Below are positions 12,766 through 26,146 of a stretch of DNA of 64,000 bases, one piece after another; the first letter of the stretch is position 1; every line of letters starts with the position of its first letter. Origin of the DNA: Lanius collurio (taxonomy: Eukaryota > Chordata > Aves > Passeriformes > Laniidae); the NCBI GenBank assembly GCA_020086605.1, contig JACBWW010000004.1, positions 36,133,322 through 36,197,321 on the forward strand, written 5' to 3'. A program made the position numbers and the translations under genes. Below the pieces are notes generated by a model that had not been told where the DNA came from, did not search any database, and saw nothing but the letters and a program-made list of their open reading frames with translations.

Positions 12766-15700
12766 TCCTGCAACTGCTGTGCATAAGATTACACAATTAC
12801 TTGATTAGTCCCTCTACTTCATCAAAGAGCTCTACATGCACTAATAAGAGTGGGTTTGGTCCCATGTAGCACAGCTCTTTTTTATCTATTCCTTGCTGTC
12901 TTGGTACTTAGTTTTTCAGCTTCTTCTTTCCCAATTCTTTTTCAATTTAGCAGAGTTTATCTTCCAGTACCTTTCAGTCCTTGAGGCTCCAGAGCCAGGC
13001 AAGCAGAATCAAGATGATGGCAGCAACAAAACCCATCTAGTGACCAGCAGCCAAGTTAGTCCAAGAAATTCAAACAATCAGACAGCAAAGGACAAAGAGC
13101 AGATATAAACCTATCCCACCTCTCTCCCCCTCTGAACCTTCTGACTGGGCTTAAAAACCCTCCAGGAGCTGATCTGCTACAGCTGAAGATGGACAGCCAG
13201 GGGAAGCTGGTGAGGGTAATTCCAGCCTGGTCTCACTCTGAGGGCTCCAGTAGGCATGACTACAGATAGTTTGGCTGGGGCACACTATCATGATCCAAAA
13301 CACCTTGCAACACCGGTGACCTCCCTGTCCTGTGCGATGGCCTCCTACTTCAGCAGAAGGGAGAACCTCTTGCTGTGTTTTTACTGGACAGCTGATAATT
13401 TTCTGCTCAGCATGTAATCTTACATCTTTACAGCTTAAAAAAATACCCTATGGTTAGGGGCTAGCCTTGCTGAAACACTGCTCACAGCTTGCACACTCTA
13501 TTTAAGTTGGCTGTGAAAAGTCAAACTGCAAATCCAGGGCACCATCACTGCACAGGCAGCTTGAGCTCTGCTCAGGGGTTTCAGGCTATCTGCACCTCCA
13601 CAAGGTTTTTTTCCCCACAGAAATGCAAGCCCCATGCACAAAAGACAGCCCAGCCTGAGCCATGCCATGGGAGCTGTGGTTCCAACAAAGCTAGATGCAG
13701 CCTGAAGAACCATGCTGGTCTCTCTGGTGGTGGCTCAATAGCCTAAGACCAGGGGCCATGAAGGCTGAGGTCCACTCACTCTGCCAGGGAGCCAAACCTC
13801 ATGGAGGGCAGCCAGCAAACTGCTGGCACGGCTGACATTTGAGAAACCACAGCAACCAGATTTGCTAGAGCTCACCCATTGGCCTCTCTTACACTGCAAT
13901 TTGTTCGCTGTCAGGCTGACAATTAAATAGATGCCTCGGTTTGTGTTTTGTGCCACGGCTCTGCTGTCACTTTGGAGGTTAGATAACAACAGTGTGATGC
14001 TTCTTACCAACAGCAGTGTCCCACAGTCTGTCCACTGTGCTCCTGAAGGGTCAGATCCCCAGCACCTGTAAGGGTCAGGAGAGATGATAAAGCAAATGCA
14101 TCTTCAGGATCCTAGCACTAAAACCTGCAGGAATTGCAAGCACCTTCTCATATTTGTTCCTGATAACAGCTCCAGTCTGAAGTGTTACCAGTGGATGGTT
14201 GGAAACCCAGGGGTGAGAGAAGTTACACAAGAGCAGAACTAGTGCACACACAGCTAGGAGAGGAGATTGTTCTCAGCCTCTTGAGGTGGACACTAAATTG
14301 CACCCAGAAATCCTCCATCAGCTACTGAGCAAACTTAGCTAAAATACTGCAGAAAGAACAGAAAAATCTTTCTCATTAGATGTACAGAGGAAATTTTTTT
14401 TTTTTCTCCTGATTCTGAAAGATCAATGATACTGCAGTGTTCAGATCCCCTCTACACTGGTCAGGGCAAAATAAGGCATGGAGGTAAAGATCCACCACAC
14501 CAGCATGATGAGCTTTACATTAGCACAGCATTTAAAAACAAGCACAGGGGAGAAATGCTGACAGGCAGGGAGGGGACTGGACACCAACCAGAAAGAGAAT
14601 AAAAGAATTGCTTTCAAGCTCAAGTTTTTACTGACCGGATGAACCTCTTGCCACAAGGACAGAATGATTTACACATAAAGTGGTACGAGAATAACGGGCA
14701 GTCCCATTAAAGACAAATTCTCCTGTGCAATTTCCTGTAATTTGGAAAACCAGTGTTGAAGACACCCTTGGGGTGCTCAGTCTCGCCTCTGCTCTGAGAC
14801 ATGTCCTGCTGCACCACGACCATTTGACTCCCAGTGCCTTCCTGTGCAGACACGGAATGCTCATGCCTACTCACTGCCATGCGAAGCATCACTGTAAGTG
14901 GCATCTGTTGGATGCTTTTAAGCTGTGAATTGCTGAAGGGAAATGTACAACCCACATCTCAAGCCTAGGGAGTGGATGATAAACTCAAACCCCTTCGATA
15001 CAGTTATTACTCTCACTAAAGTGAATTTAATAGGTCTTCCTGCAATCCTTACAGGACAGATAGCCATGATAGTCATGACGCTAAAAAAACACTGCAAGAG
15101 AAACCTTCAAAATTAGCAGCACAGGAAGACTGGGAGGGAGGTTTATTTTCCCAGCTGCATTCAGGAAGGCCTCTCCAGGACGTAGCTAAATCACCCTGGC
15201 TTTTCACCCTTTCGCCTTGATTGCAACTGTTTGGAAGATAAACACTAGCCTATCTTTAGCACTGGCATCTCCCAGGTTATTCACTCTGAGATGGAATAGA
15301 AAAATGTTAACAAAGAACAGCTGAAGAGAAACTCATTTATTCAGCCTAACCGCTGAAATATGACATTTTCCTCAAGCATGCTACAGCAGATTTTTAAATA
15401 CTCTTTGTAGATGTGTTAACATCTACATTTGTCTCTTGAAACAGAAAAGGGAACACAGCTATTCTCACCCTTCCAGGAAGAGAGTATCGGATGCTCCACT
15501 GCTGGCTGGTGCAGCACAGCCTCCTGTGCCTCCTGTGTGGTGGCAGCACAGCTGCACGCTGAAGGAAGGGTGGGAATGGCAGTGATAAAGGGCCTGCTAG
15601 CAATCCCAGCTGCTAAACAAAAATCAGGAGTGGGGGTAAGGATCATGTGCTGACAGCCTCTTGAAGCTCCCCCAGACTTTGTGTATCACAGGGATTTGTA

Positions 15701-17380
15701 CCAGACCTGAAAGCAAAGGGAAACTGAAAAGTAGCCTAAAACCTGCAGTATGGGAAGGATGCTGTACAATCTCTGGAAATCTTATGGAGCTTATTAGCTG
15801 TGGACATAATGTACACTCTGTAGTCACATGGCTACAGAGTTCCCATAGATGTTGCAAACCCCTTCCCAAACCCAGAACTCCCAGAATTGAAGCAGTTGTA
15901 TGTGGAGGTTGTAGGAATTTCTTGAGGAAAATCAGCCCAGCTGCGGGTAACTGATTAGGTCTTACCGATTCCAGTTTGTTTGCCTGCCAGCCTGGAAATT
16001 GTTCTGGAGGTCAAGTTGCTTTGCTTTGTGCATAGATGTTCTGTATGTGTAGACTATGCATGGAAAGCAGCCATGAGGGTCTAACTGCAAAGGGAGACAA
16101 GCTGTTTCACAGGCTGCATGCAGGGAGACACAGGGGGTCATTTAAAGGTTTTTCTGTGAGGGGGTTGGGTGAGAGTCCAGACCTGTTTCCTTACCTGCTG
16201 AACTGCGTGCACAACCCTCACCTGGTGCTGGAGGTCAGCTGGAGGTGCTGGTACTGCAAGGGAGTTGGGAAGGACCTGTCCAAAAACAAGCCTCACCCCA
16301 TGACCCCTGAATTTTCCTCAGCTTTAAGCTGGAAAGAGACAAGCTTCGGTTTTGCTGGAGCCTGGAGCCTGGAGCCAGTCACGTGGGTCATCTGCTGTAC
16401 TTCAGTACCCAGAGGGTACAAGTCTGTGGTTCTCAGTCCGATCAAGACACCCTGTTCACCAGTACCATGTCCACCATTTTGCTCTGCCCCAGCCCTCTCT
16501 GTACTATCAGTATGATTGCACCTCAAACCACGACATAAGAAATGCCCTAAGTCCCCAGAAAATCATAGCAGAGAGATATTAGCTACAGCTCAGTGTCAGC
16601 TAATACCTCCTGATTGGGAAGTTTTAATTGTCAGAGGCTTGCCTTGAATTGCCACAGGATTACACTATTAGCATAGGAATGTTTCAAGAGAATGGAGAAA
16701 ATACAGGCAGAATATTCCCAGTCCAGGAATTTGCTTTCCATTCTGCAGAGAGCTTCAGATGCTCTTCAGCATATACCCCACAGACAGAGAAAATCTTACA
16801 AGCACCTGCACACACACATACACAGCAGCCCAACAGAAACCTCAGTCCTATAAATTTACCATATCAAAACTCCTTTCTTTTAAATTCCAAGAAAAACAGA
16901 TCCACATAGTATCAATTGCTCTAGTAAATAAAACTGCACTCAAACCAGTTAGTACCAAATCTGTCTGCAGCACTAAATAACTTACGGGTCAGAAGGGGAA
17001 GGGGAGAAGAGACAAAACCAACTTGGATGAAAATAGAAACTATATACACATTTTTGTGAATGCAGGAGGCTTGCCTGGTTGCATTGAGGTTCTTGGGCAC
17101 CAGTTATGAACACTCTTTAGAACTCAACTGAGGTTAACACAAAGATCTCAAAGAAGTAAATAAAGTAGTTTAAAAAAGTCTAACTTGACTTTTGTCTCAT
17201 TAGTTTACACCTGACAGTACAGCCTGCAAAATCTCTCTGAGCAGCATCCCCAAGAAAAGCATTGCTGGCTCTGCACTGCTACCAACAGCTTTTAAATCCC
17301 TTTACCCCTCAAAGCTGAACAAGGATAGTTGGATCCCGGAAATAAGGACAGCCCAGTAAGTACTGTGCAAATATATCATA
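12766..17380. other. Intergenic, no gene recognised
   Basis: Frames of up to about 159 codons (near 16.0-16.5 kb) overlap frames on the other strand and resemble no protein I know. This is the DNA just 3' of C11orf96, so long-range regulatory sequence is possible but not demonstrable here. Confidence 0.5.
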
Positions 17381-17386
17381 TTTATT
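17381..17386 (-). promoter_or_regulatory. C11orf96: Candidate poly(A) signal AATAAA of C11orf96
   Basis: The minus strand reads AATAAA about 360 bases 3' of the C11orf96 stop. This implies a short, AU-rich 3' UTR that includes a 22-base homopolymer run at 17528-17549. It is the first canonical hexamer I found after the stop; cleavage is not shown by the sequence. Confidence 0.5.
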
Positions 17387-17527
17387 ACTCTTTTATGGAA
17401 ATAATAACAGACATTCAGGTAGAAACATATTAAATTAATGCAGTCAACAGTTTAAATGCAAAAATAAATATAAAGTCCAGCAGCTCAATGCATCTAAACC
17501 AGCTCATTTCTTCTAACGAATAGAAAA

Positions 17528-17549
17528 TTTTTTTTTTTTTTTTTTTTTT
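17528..17549. repeat. Homopolymer T22
   Basis: This is a run of 22 T on the plus strand (A on the transcribed strand of C11orf96), inside the predicted C11orf96 3' UTR. Its length is likely to be polymorphic or misassembled. Confidence 0.95.
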
Positions 17550-17694
17550 GTCTTTTAAAGGGTGAGTTTCATACAATCAAATAGAAACGAAGGTACAAGC
17601 GCTTTCTTAGAAAACATCCCGACCCGGCTGCCCGTCCGGGCGCTCCTGTGCCGGCGGCGGCGCGGCTCCCTGCAGCCCAGTCCGTGCCGCCGCT

Positions 17695-17734
17695 GCCGGG
17701 CCGGGTCCCGCCGAGCCGGGCCGGGTCCCGCCGA
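17695..17734 (-). repeat. Exact 20-bp tandem duplication in C11orf96 3' UTR
   Basis: Plus-strand GCCGGGCCGGGTCCCGCCGA occurs at 17695-17714 and again at 17715-17734 with no mismatch. It starts 13 bases 3' of the C11orf96 stop codon. It is a GC-only minisatellite-like doubling. Confidence 0.9.
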
Positions 17735-17746
17735 GCCCCTCCGCTC

Positions 17747-18184
<438 letters not shown>

Positions 18185-18201
18185 CTATTCCATGTAACGT
18201 C

Positions 18202-18577
18202 NNNNNNNNNNNNNNNNNNNNNNNNNNNNNNNNNNNNNNNNNNNNNNNNNNNNNNNNNNNNNNNNNNNNNNNNNNNNNNNNNNNNNNNNNNNNNNNNNNN
18301 NNNNNNNNNNNNNNNNNNNNNNNNNNNNNNNNNNNNNNNNNNNNNNNNNNNNNNNNNNNNNNNNNNNNNNNNNNNNNNNNNNNNNNNNNNNNNNNNNNNN
18401 NNNNNNNNNNNNNNNNNNNNNNNNNNNNNNNNNNNNNNNNNNNNNNNNNNNNNNNNNNNNNNNNNNNNNNNNNNNNNNNNNNNNNNNNNNNNNNNNNNNN
18501 NNNNNNNNNNNNNNNNNNNNNNNNNNNNNNNNNNNNNNNNNNNNNNNNNNNNNNNNNNNNNNNNNNNNNNNNNNNNN
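18202..18577. other. Assembly gap (376 N)
   Basis: An unbroken run of N abuts the 5' end of the C11orf96 CpG island. GC-rich bird promoter sequence is commonly lost in short-read assemblies, so the C11orf96 promoter and 5' UTR are probably inside it. Apparent long reading frames that cross these bases are meaningless. Confidence 0.99.
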
Positions 18578-20047
18578 TGCTAAGGGGACAAGGACAATGC
18601 ACTCAGGCCCCGAGTTTTGCCGAGCAGTCGGGCACGCAGTGCCCCCATGCAGCACAGCACCGCAGTGGGAAGGCACCGAAGGCACAGCCAGCACGGGCTG
18701 CCAATTAGCCCACAGCGGGATCTACACTTACCCCAGCAGCCCTGGCTCTGTGCCCAAGCTGGGGCACCTGCAGCCAGTGAAAGTTTATTTTGTTTTGCCG
18801 TAAAACATGTTCTCTGGGCAGAGGAAGACAAATGCTCTGAAAAAAACCCCAGGAGCTTACACACACAATATACATCCTGTGCCACAGTCCAGCACACAGA
18901 AATGGCCTTGTTTTCCGTTCACCATCAGAAAGTCTCAACCTAATCTTTGGGAAAGTCTTACGATTGGTCCCTCCTCCTTTCAAATTGCCGTAGCACTGGC
19001 AATGCTTCAGGACCTGCACTGGAAACAAACCATTTTAATTACAGCCCAGTCTCAAAGGGGATAAAATGGAACAAGAGCACAGTTTTAGGAGGGAGGGGAC
19101 CAGAGGCACTTGTTAGTGTGTTTCCAGAAGGCTGGCTGTTTTGCTCCTTGCCAGTGTAAAAGAAACATTAAGAGCTTTGGCTTTATGAAACACCTGGCTG
19201 CAATCCCTTGCTTCTTGGCTCCCCGAGGCAGCTTTACGGCCAGGGTCAGTTTGAAGCTTTTTTGTTGGGAGATACTATTAGCTTAATAAGGGAACAGTTT
19301 TATGTTTGGTCAAATTGAATAATTCCAGCAGAAGGCTGTGTTTTTTACTGTTGATTTTAGTGGCTAAATTTAGCTCGTACATCCCTGCTGCAGTACAACA
19401 ACTTTCTCTCCAAAAGCTCCATTTACAACCACTTAAATTCCTGACAGCTTGATTCTGCAGCACAACAAAGGCCAAACTCTATTTCCTCAGTACAGCCCTC
19501 TAAGAAGACAAGCCTGATGACCAGCTCAGAGAATTTCTGGGGCTGAGCTTGTCTCTCATGCAGAAAGAAGATGACAGAGGAGTCTTGTTCTGGCAGTGCA
19601 GAAAAACATTGCACATTTATTCGAAGCAAGGTAAATTTAATCTGCTCTAGCCCAAAAGCATCCAAGGTTCTGTCAAAAAAAGGTTGGTTGACTTGATACC
19701 TGAACTTCAACATACATCCCAGTCCAAACTGCCTGTCTGATTTCCTACAGAAAGTTCAGTATGAAGGCAGAATCAGGTAGAGCAAATATTTAATACCTTT
19801 ATATATATGGCTATAAAATGCTTTGGGATATTTCAATGCCAAGTTGGAGCAAGCTCACCATGGTAATAACTGAGAGGCCATGAAGATATTATTTGAGAAA
19901 ATTTAGAAAATATATCCTGTGACATAATCCCCAGAGTTGGATCTCCAAGGCGCTAACATAAAAACTGTCTTTACTCAAGTAGTTTAAATCATGGACTTAA
20001 TTTCACTTGCTCCCAGTATTATTTCATGAAAAGAAACGAAATCTTGT
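18578..20047. other. Upstream flank of C11orf96, no gene recognised
   Basis: The GC content falls quickly after the assembly gap. No exon, RNA gene or repeat family was recognised. Any upstream promoter or enhancer of C11orf96 would lie here or in the gap. Confidence 0.5.
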
Positions 20048-20411
20048 GATTTCAATGAGTAACATTTCTGCAAGTTTTGGTCCATTTCACTGCACTTCAT
20101 TGTCAATCCATTCAATTTAATTGTTTTAGCTTAATTTCAGAATTTTCTTTTTGTTTTTTTTTTTGATCGCATTTCATTTTATCGTAATTCCTCTCCTGTG
20201 TGTTTGGCTCACTTTGTTCCCTGATATGGAGAATTCAATGGGTATAATTTAGAAAAGTTGTGGAACTTTTCAGTGCAACTCATGTCATCCCATTCCATTT
20301 AAATATTTTCACTTCATTTCAGAATTTTCCAGTATTTTTTGTTTGCATTTCATCATAATTCATCTCCTTTGTGTTCAGTTCATTTCATTCCCTGATTTCA
20401 AGATTCCATTT
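20048..20411. repeat. Two-copy tandem duplication, period about 182 bp
   Basis: Copy 1 (20048-20229) and copy 2 (20230-20411) share ordered blocks. Examples are ATTTCAATGAGTA / ATTCAATGGGTATA, TTAATTTCAGAATTTTC / TTCATTTCAGAATTTTC, GCATTTCATTTTATCGTAAT / GCATTTCATCATAATTC, and TTTGTTCCCTGAT / TTCATTCCCTGAT. The TTTCAGAATTTTC block recurs 182 bases apart. The start of a third partial copy may follow. The copies are clearly diverged, so the duplication is old. Confidence 0.75.
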
Positions 20412-22109
20412 CCTTTCATGAGGCCCCATTGTATGCCAGCACTCTGCACACAGACTGTATGGAACCTTCACCAAAACTAAGAAATTTCATATGCATATTT
20501 GGGGCCTTGGGTAGTTAAAACACCAGTTTTACCAGAGGAAAAACAATTATCACTGCTGAATCAGCACCATGAAAATGAGCTAGTCATCTGGTTATTCACT
20601 TAAAAATGTGATTATTGGAAACACAAACAGAGCCTATTAATTATTATCCTCTTGCTGGCTATCAGATCTTATGCCATAGAAGGGAAAGGAAAAATAAGGA
20701 AGAGGATGGAGAGAGATACACACCTGTTCCTGTAGGAAAAGAAACTTTCAAAGGGCCAGGGCTTCTACAGAAACCACCTGTAGCTGGGCAGTCACAGTGA
20801 ACACCACAGATCATGTCCCATAACAGAGCAGTAACCCCGCTGCCAGAGCTGATGGGGTCCTTTGAGAGCCAGCAGGATAAGGATGCCTTAATCCATACCC
20901 AGCATGCAGGTTTTAAATATCTTCCCTAAACATAATCAAGAGTAAAAGCTGCCTCTTGCTGTCCTGGCAGGTGGCATTTCCAGCCACCACACAGTGCCTT
21001 GCTGTGCATGTCTCCACTCAGCATCCTGGTCTGGGGACTCATTTCTATCAGGAAAGAGGAAGGAGTTGCTGTTCTCTCTCCGCTAGAATTCATACCTTGG
21101 AACAACCATTTCTAAAACAGCAATAAAAACAGTCAGCCAACTGTAACCTAACAGATACTGCTTACACACCAGAGATGACACACCAATAAACAGGCAGCAA
21201 ATACAAACTACCTCCGAAAGCAGAAGTCTTTGTGTCTCTTTCTCTGCATGCACATCTGATTTAAATTCGAAAGTGTACCTTTCTGATGGGGGAACATAAG
21301 TTACCCAACAAGACCCAGCTGAAACTCACTCTTAGATTTCTGCCTGGAGAAAGACAAACTTGTTTCTTTCTGGCTATCATAACCAAACTGCAGCACACAG
21401 AATGGAGCTTACCTGCGCAGCCAGGCCTCTCTCCAGTACATATGAATGCATTTACACCAGGGAATTAACTAGCTAACAAATTGCAAGAGCTATGCACTCA
21501 GGTTTGTCATATCCCTTTCCTTATGTTTTTGGTTGGATATCCTTTACCTTCCTTTTCAAGTGCTTTGACTTCAGTAGCCTTTTAACATTTTCTCCCTTTG
21601 AAATAATTAAAAGCCAAGCCAGCCCAGTAGCTGACTGCCTGAGGGCAATCCTACAGTAAAATCACACATCCTCACACTCTCAGTCAGGCAGCCAGCAGGG
21701 CAACATGCAGCCAGCATTTTTAAATGCTTGATGTGTCCCTCAAAATATTTTTCTAAAGACAGATCCCTCACATTCTCTAGGCCATGCCAAGGGGCATCCT
21801 GCCTAGCATCATTTGGGGGCAGCTGTGGGGAGCCCTGCAGCCAACAGCACAGGTGAGGAATAAGCACATCTCTCCATTGCAGCAGGCAGGTATTGGCAGG
21901 GCCTGAGCTGCAGGATTGGAAATCTCCAGAGGTAAGAGAAGATTTGGCTTGTTCTGCAGCACACTCTCTTCCAGCCTCCCACAAGCTGGGGTCTCTTTGC
22001 TCCCACAGCGTGAGATGAGGGAGAAGCCTCAGGTAATAAAGCATGAGGAAATTCCCTGACAGCACTTCCCATATATTGGAGGGCAGCTACAATCAGCAAA
22101 GCACCTGTG
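20412..22109. other. Intergenic, no gene recognised
   Basis: AT-rich DNA with short overlapping frames. No recognised gene or repeat. Confidence 0.5.
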
Positions 22110-22115
22110 AGTGGT

Positions 22116-22679
22116 TGTTGTGGTGGTTGAATCCACCACTGAATTGGCCAGGTATCCTCAGGACCCCAAAACAGGGGAGATCCACTGGTGAGCAGGCTCA
22201 GAGGTCTAAGAGCATCCCTTTTCAGTCCAGGTTCTAGGCAGTTCTTTCCTTAATACCCCACTGGTTCCCAGTTCCCTTGTTCCACCCCTCACCTTCCCCA
22301 GTGTTCACTGTTCTGTCACTTCACGTCCCCTCCACCCCCTGGCCCTCAGATGATTGGTCTCTGATGTTCTGCCCGTCCCTGCTGCCACCCCGGATAAAAC
22401 CCCTCCACGTTCTTGGTTCTTTGTCCCTGGATCCCTTCGAGTGGGGACCCCAATCAACCCCTCGGAACTCCGTACGAAGGACTCCTCCCGCCTCTCTGTC
22501 CCCGGCAGCGCTGCAGGAGCTGTCCGGCTGTGTGTGTGTGAGTGGCTGCGAGGATCCACCAACTGCGGTGTGTCCGAGTGTGTCCGAGTGCGTTCGCACA
22601 GCACCCCCGAGCTGCTCCCACAAGGATGCGATCAGGACGGACGCGACACTCCTTCCACCCCCCCACTCGCATCGCGTCA
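22116..22679 (+). mobile_element. Solo LTR with 6-bp target duplication, 564 bp
   Basis: The element begins TGTTGTGGTGGTTGAATCC and ends CATCGCGTCA. It is flanked by exact 6-bp direct repeats AGTGGT (22110-22115 and 22680-22685). TG...CA ends and a 6-bp duplication are typical of beta-retrovirus-like (ERVK) insertions. The left part is pyrimidine-rich; a GATAAAA box sits near 22393, followed by GTTCTTGGTTCTTTGTCCCT; the right half is CpG-rich, as expected for R-U5. There is no internal viral sequence. The many overlapping frames inside are not genes. A related copy lies at 60637-61289. Confidence 0.85.
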
Positions 22680-22685
22680 AGTGGT

Positions 22686-25600
22686 AGCAAGAGGCTCAGG
22701 TCCCTGCTGGGATCTTTGCAGGCAGCTCATGAAACCTTATTTCTAGAATAGAATTGTTTAAATCGTAAAGTGACAGCTGAAGTGAAAAGTCAGTGTTTCA
22801 GTTGCACCTCACAAGTTACCAGCATTTGGCTGTCATCACACCACTAGCAATAAATGTAGTAATAAAACTCTTTGTTTTGAAAGAGAGCTGCAAAGTGTTT
22901 CCTGACAAAAACCTGTTACATTAAATTTCCCTTGCTTGGCCTCACAGGCATCAGAAGGGATGGCAGCTTTCCACAGCAACTTCATTGATGCATCAGGACA
23001 TGGTGATATGAGGATACTAGACAAAAGTGTGCTTCCAATGACTGAAGACTAGTGATTGCAGAAAACTCAGCTCCTTAAAGAATGAAACTATACCTTAAAC
23101 TAATTAAGATTTCTTAATTAGAAATTACTGCTTTGAATGTTCCTCCTGGTACAAGTTGCTGCCACATGAAGTAAAACCTCTAACCTTCCATGGCTTTAAC
23201 TGTTAAGGTATTACCATGTCCAGCTGTTACTGTGACCCTATCGAGTTTCCAGCACAGAAATTAGGATTTCTAGTTCAGGACATTCAGTCTCAGGTCCAAA
23301 ACCTGGAAGAAATATTTTGCCCCACAAAATTATTAAAAATGTCTAGGAAGAAAAAAGACTTTCTGTGTGCAGGGAAGAACTTTGCTGATGAATTCTGGGA
23401 ATTTCTGACCCTCCACATGCTCCACACTAAGCTGGTAGCTGGGATGGTGCTGATGGCCATGCATTCCATGCTACCTCCTGGGACATGAGTCAGCTGGAGA
23501 GCAGAAATGCTCCTGGCAAGGCAGAGAGGAGAGGAGGATTCTCCTGCTCCTTGCCAGGAAGGCTCAGTGTAACCCAGAGCTGTCAGAGCACTTGTCTTGG
23601 TTTTTCTTCTGTACCCATCTGCTGACCTTTGCAAGAGCTGAAGAAATGGAATTATTTCTGAGACTTCACATCCTCCCTCAGATTTGGACAAAACTGACCA
23701 CATATCTCAAATATAACAAGGAAGGCCAGACCAGCAGAGAACATAGCCAAAAGGCTCTGGCTGCTTTGGAATTCAGGCAAAGGGAAAAATTTAGGCGAAA
23801 GTCAAACCTAAAAATTTTAAGTTGGTGCCAAAAATCAGGTCTTAACACTGGTGATGGATTTTATCTTCCATTTTCTTCTGCAGCTAAAAACACTGTACAG
23901 CACCCACTTATTTCATCAGAATAAATTTCATTTTTTCTTTTCTTTATAAGTCTATTGGTAAGCAATCAAGAAAGAAATTAACTGTGGTCTAGAGATTAAA
24001 AGTGAGGTTTTTTGACAATTGAACTATCAGGCTTCAAGTAACTTAATCCTTTTTATTCAATCTCTAAACTTTTCTGGGGACTTCACACAAAAATTGTAAC
24101 AAGCACAGTAGTAAATTGCTGAGTGATGGTTCAGCAAGTGAAGCCCTGTCTTGCAAAGAGGAGCCAGAGTGGTGCTAATGCAGACAGGCAGAATAACCCC
24201 ATTCCTGTCAGATGAAAGCCCATAGCACCCAAAGCTGAGGAATGATCTGTTTAATAGCAGGAAGAAGCTTTTCTAAGGTAAAATAGAGCCACTTTAGTCT
24301 CTGCAATGGAAGCAAAGCCAGGAGATAACTGGTGAATTCACCAGGAAAAAATGATCAGGGCAAAATACAGGGCATGTTAGAGAAAAGCAACCAATGCTCA
24401 GGACATTTTTTTCTACCTGTGGCTGCTACAGCACCAAGATGCTGTGTCCTGTGTCCACCCTGCTCTGCCTCACTCAATTACTCTCGTTGCCCTGAGGCCT
24501 GGGGAGGATTTCTTCAGGCTGGCTTGTCAGCTTATTCCAGGGTAACAATCTCTTCTCTGGCATGAACTGACGTGGCTTCATTATTGCTGGGAAAGTGCAG
24601 GTATTGGCAAATTTTGCATTATGCAGAGCTTGAGAGACATTGTCGCATTGATGTGACCACCACTTCCCCTCCCTTTTCCCCCCACTGCTTCCCAACAGAA
24701 AACACCACCAGGCAATTTTTAATCCCTCTTCCACCACTTGCCCTTGCTTCTCCCAAAAAACTGGGGAGCCTGCACCTTGTGGCCCCTCCTCTCCAAGCTC
24801 CCCCAGGTATCTCAAGTTAAAGGCAGGCCATGTCAGTTGGACAGACTGTCCCATCCTTGGCACAGATCCGCCCCCAGAAAGCAGGACGTGAGGAGAGGAA
24901 ACTGGGAACCATGTAGATTCTGCAGCCTGACAAACCAGCCAGGGAGTGTGGGTTGTATATCTAGGCCAGTACACCCTCCGGCAAGTCACATCTCTGCTCA
25001 CTCCTGCTTTATCTTTTGCTCTCTGCATCAGCTCTCCAGGCAAGAAGCCTTCCCACAGCCCTCCCTAATGATGATTACTCAATAATAACTCCGTGATAAG
25101 TCACAGCTACAAATCCCATCCCATCCAACACTGAGGCTCTTTCTAGTTCGTGTGTTCTTGCAAGTGGCCTTTTTTCTGCTCTTTTTTTGCTTTAAGGGAT
25201 CATGTTTTGGCAGCTTGCTTCCCAAGGTCAGCCACTGTTGGCTGCATGGCAGCCTGCCTTGGCACAAGGGTGTTGCTGGAAACACATGCCCAGGGGAAGA
25301 GGACTGGCACTGGCATTTCAGAGATCAGCTGTAATGTCCACCCACTCTTCAGTGTGGATCTATGTGATGCTCCACAATGGGAAGCAGAGCAACAGAACAA
25401 GTAACATCCTCTGTGACCAGCAAAGCAGCTGCACACACAAGTTTAGATGGAAACAACTTTCAGCTGAGCACCATCCTGGATCCAGTGAGCACTGTCAGGA
25501 TGATCCCCAGAGATGTGAAGTATTTAAGTATTGCTCAGCCAGCAAAATCTCCTGTGTGAACAAAGTTTTTGTTTCTGCTGGGAAACCTGAATCAAACAAA

Positions 25601-26141
25601 TAATGAGGGCGATGGAACAGACCTCCTTGCTCCTTATTCTGATTGAAATCCTTCAATACAATCCCCATCTCGTTTACTTTAAACAAGGCCTCCCAGCTCC
25701 CCCAAGAGGTGTTTTCCCAGCGTGAGCCACCAAGGGAGCTGACAGTAACTCCACAAAACCATACTGAATGCTACACAGAAGGAAGAGGAGGTAAATCAAA
25801 TAGGGCAACAGGGGAGAAAGCACACATCTGTCACCTTGATGACTCTTTGGGAAGGGCCAGTGCTCTCATGGCCAACCCTCACCAGTCACTCCCAAGTGTG
25901 TCAAGAAGAGATCTCAGCAGAACTTAGGTGGAGGCAAGACAGGCCAGGATGCTGCAATTTAAACAAATTATCCAGGTTGCTATGGAAACCTCAAGAATGG
26001 AAAAGAAGCACTTTGAAAACAAACCATAGTGAGGCAGATTTCCTATTCACTCTGAAAAGGTTTATGACCAGAAAAGGCAAAGTGGGTGTTAAATGCTTTT
26101 GAGCTAGGGCAATAGTAGCAGCATTTGAGGAGGAGGCATTA
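22686..26141. other. Intergenic, no gene recognised
   Basis: Overlapping frames of up to 189 codons near 24.5-25.0 kb have no recognisable domain and conflict with frames on the other strand. No RNA gene or repeat family was identified. Confidence 0.5.
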
Positions 26142-26146
26142 TGGAT

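Noticed and set aside
24474..25043. 189-codon frame on the minus strand
   Set aside because: It has no recognisable domain, competing frames on the opposite strand and no splice-site or conservation evidence.
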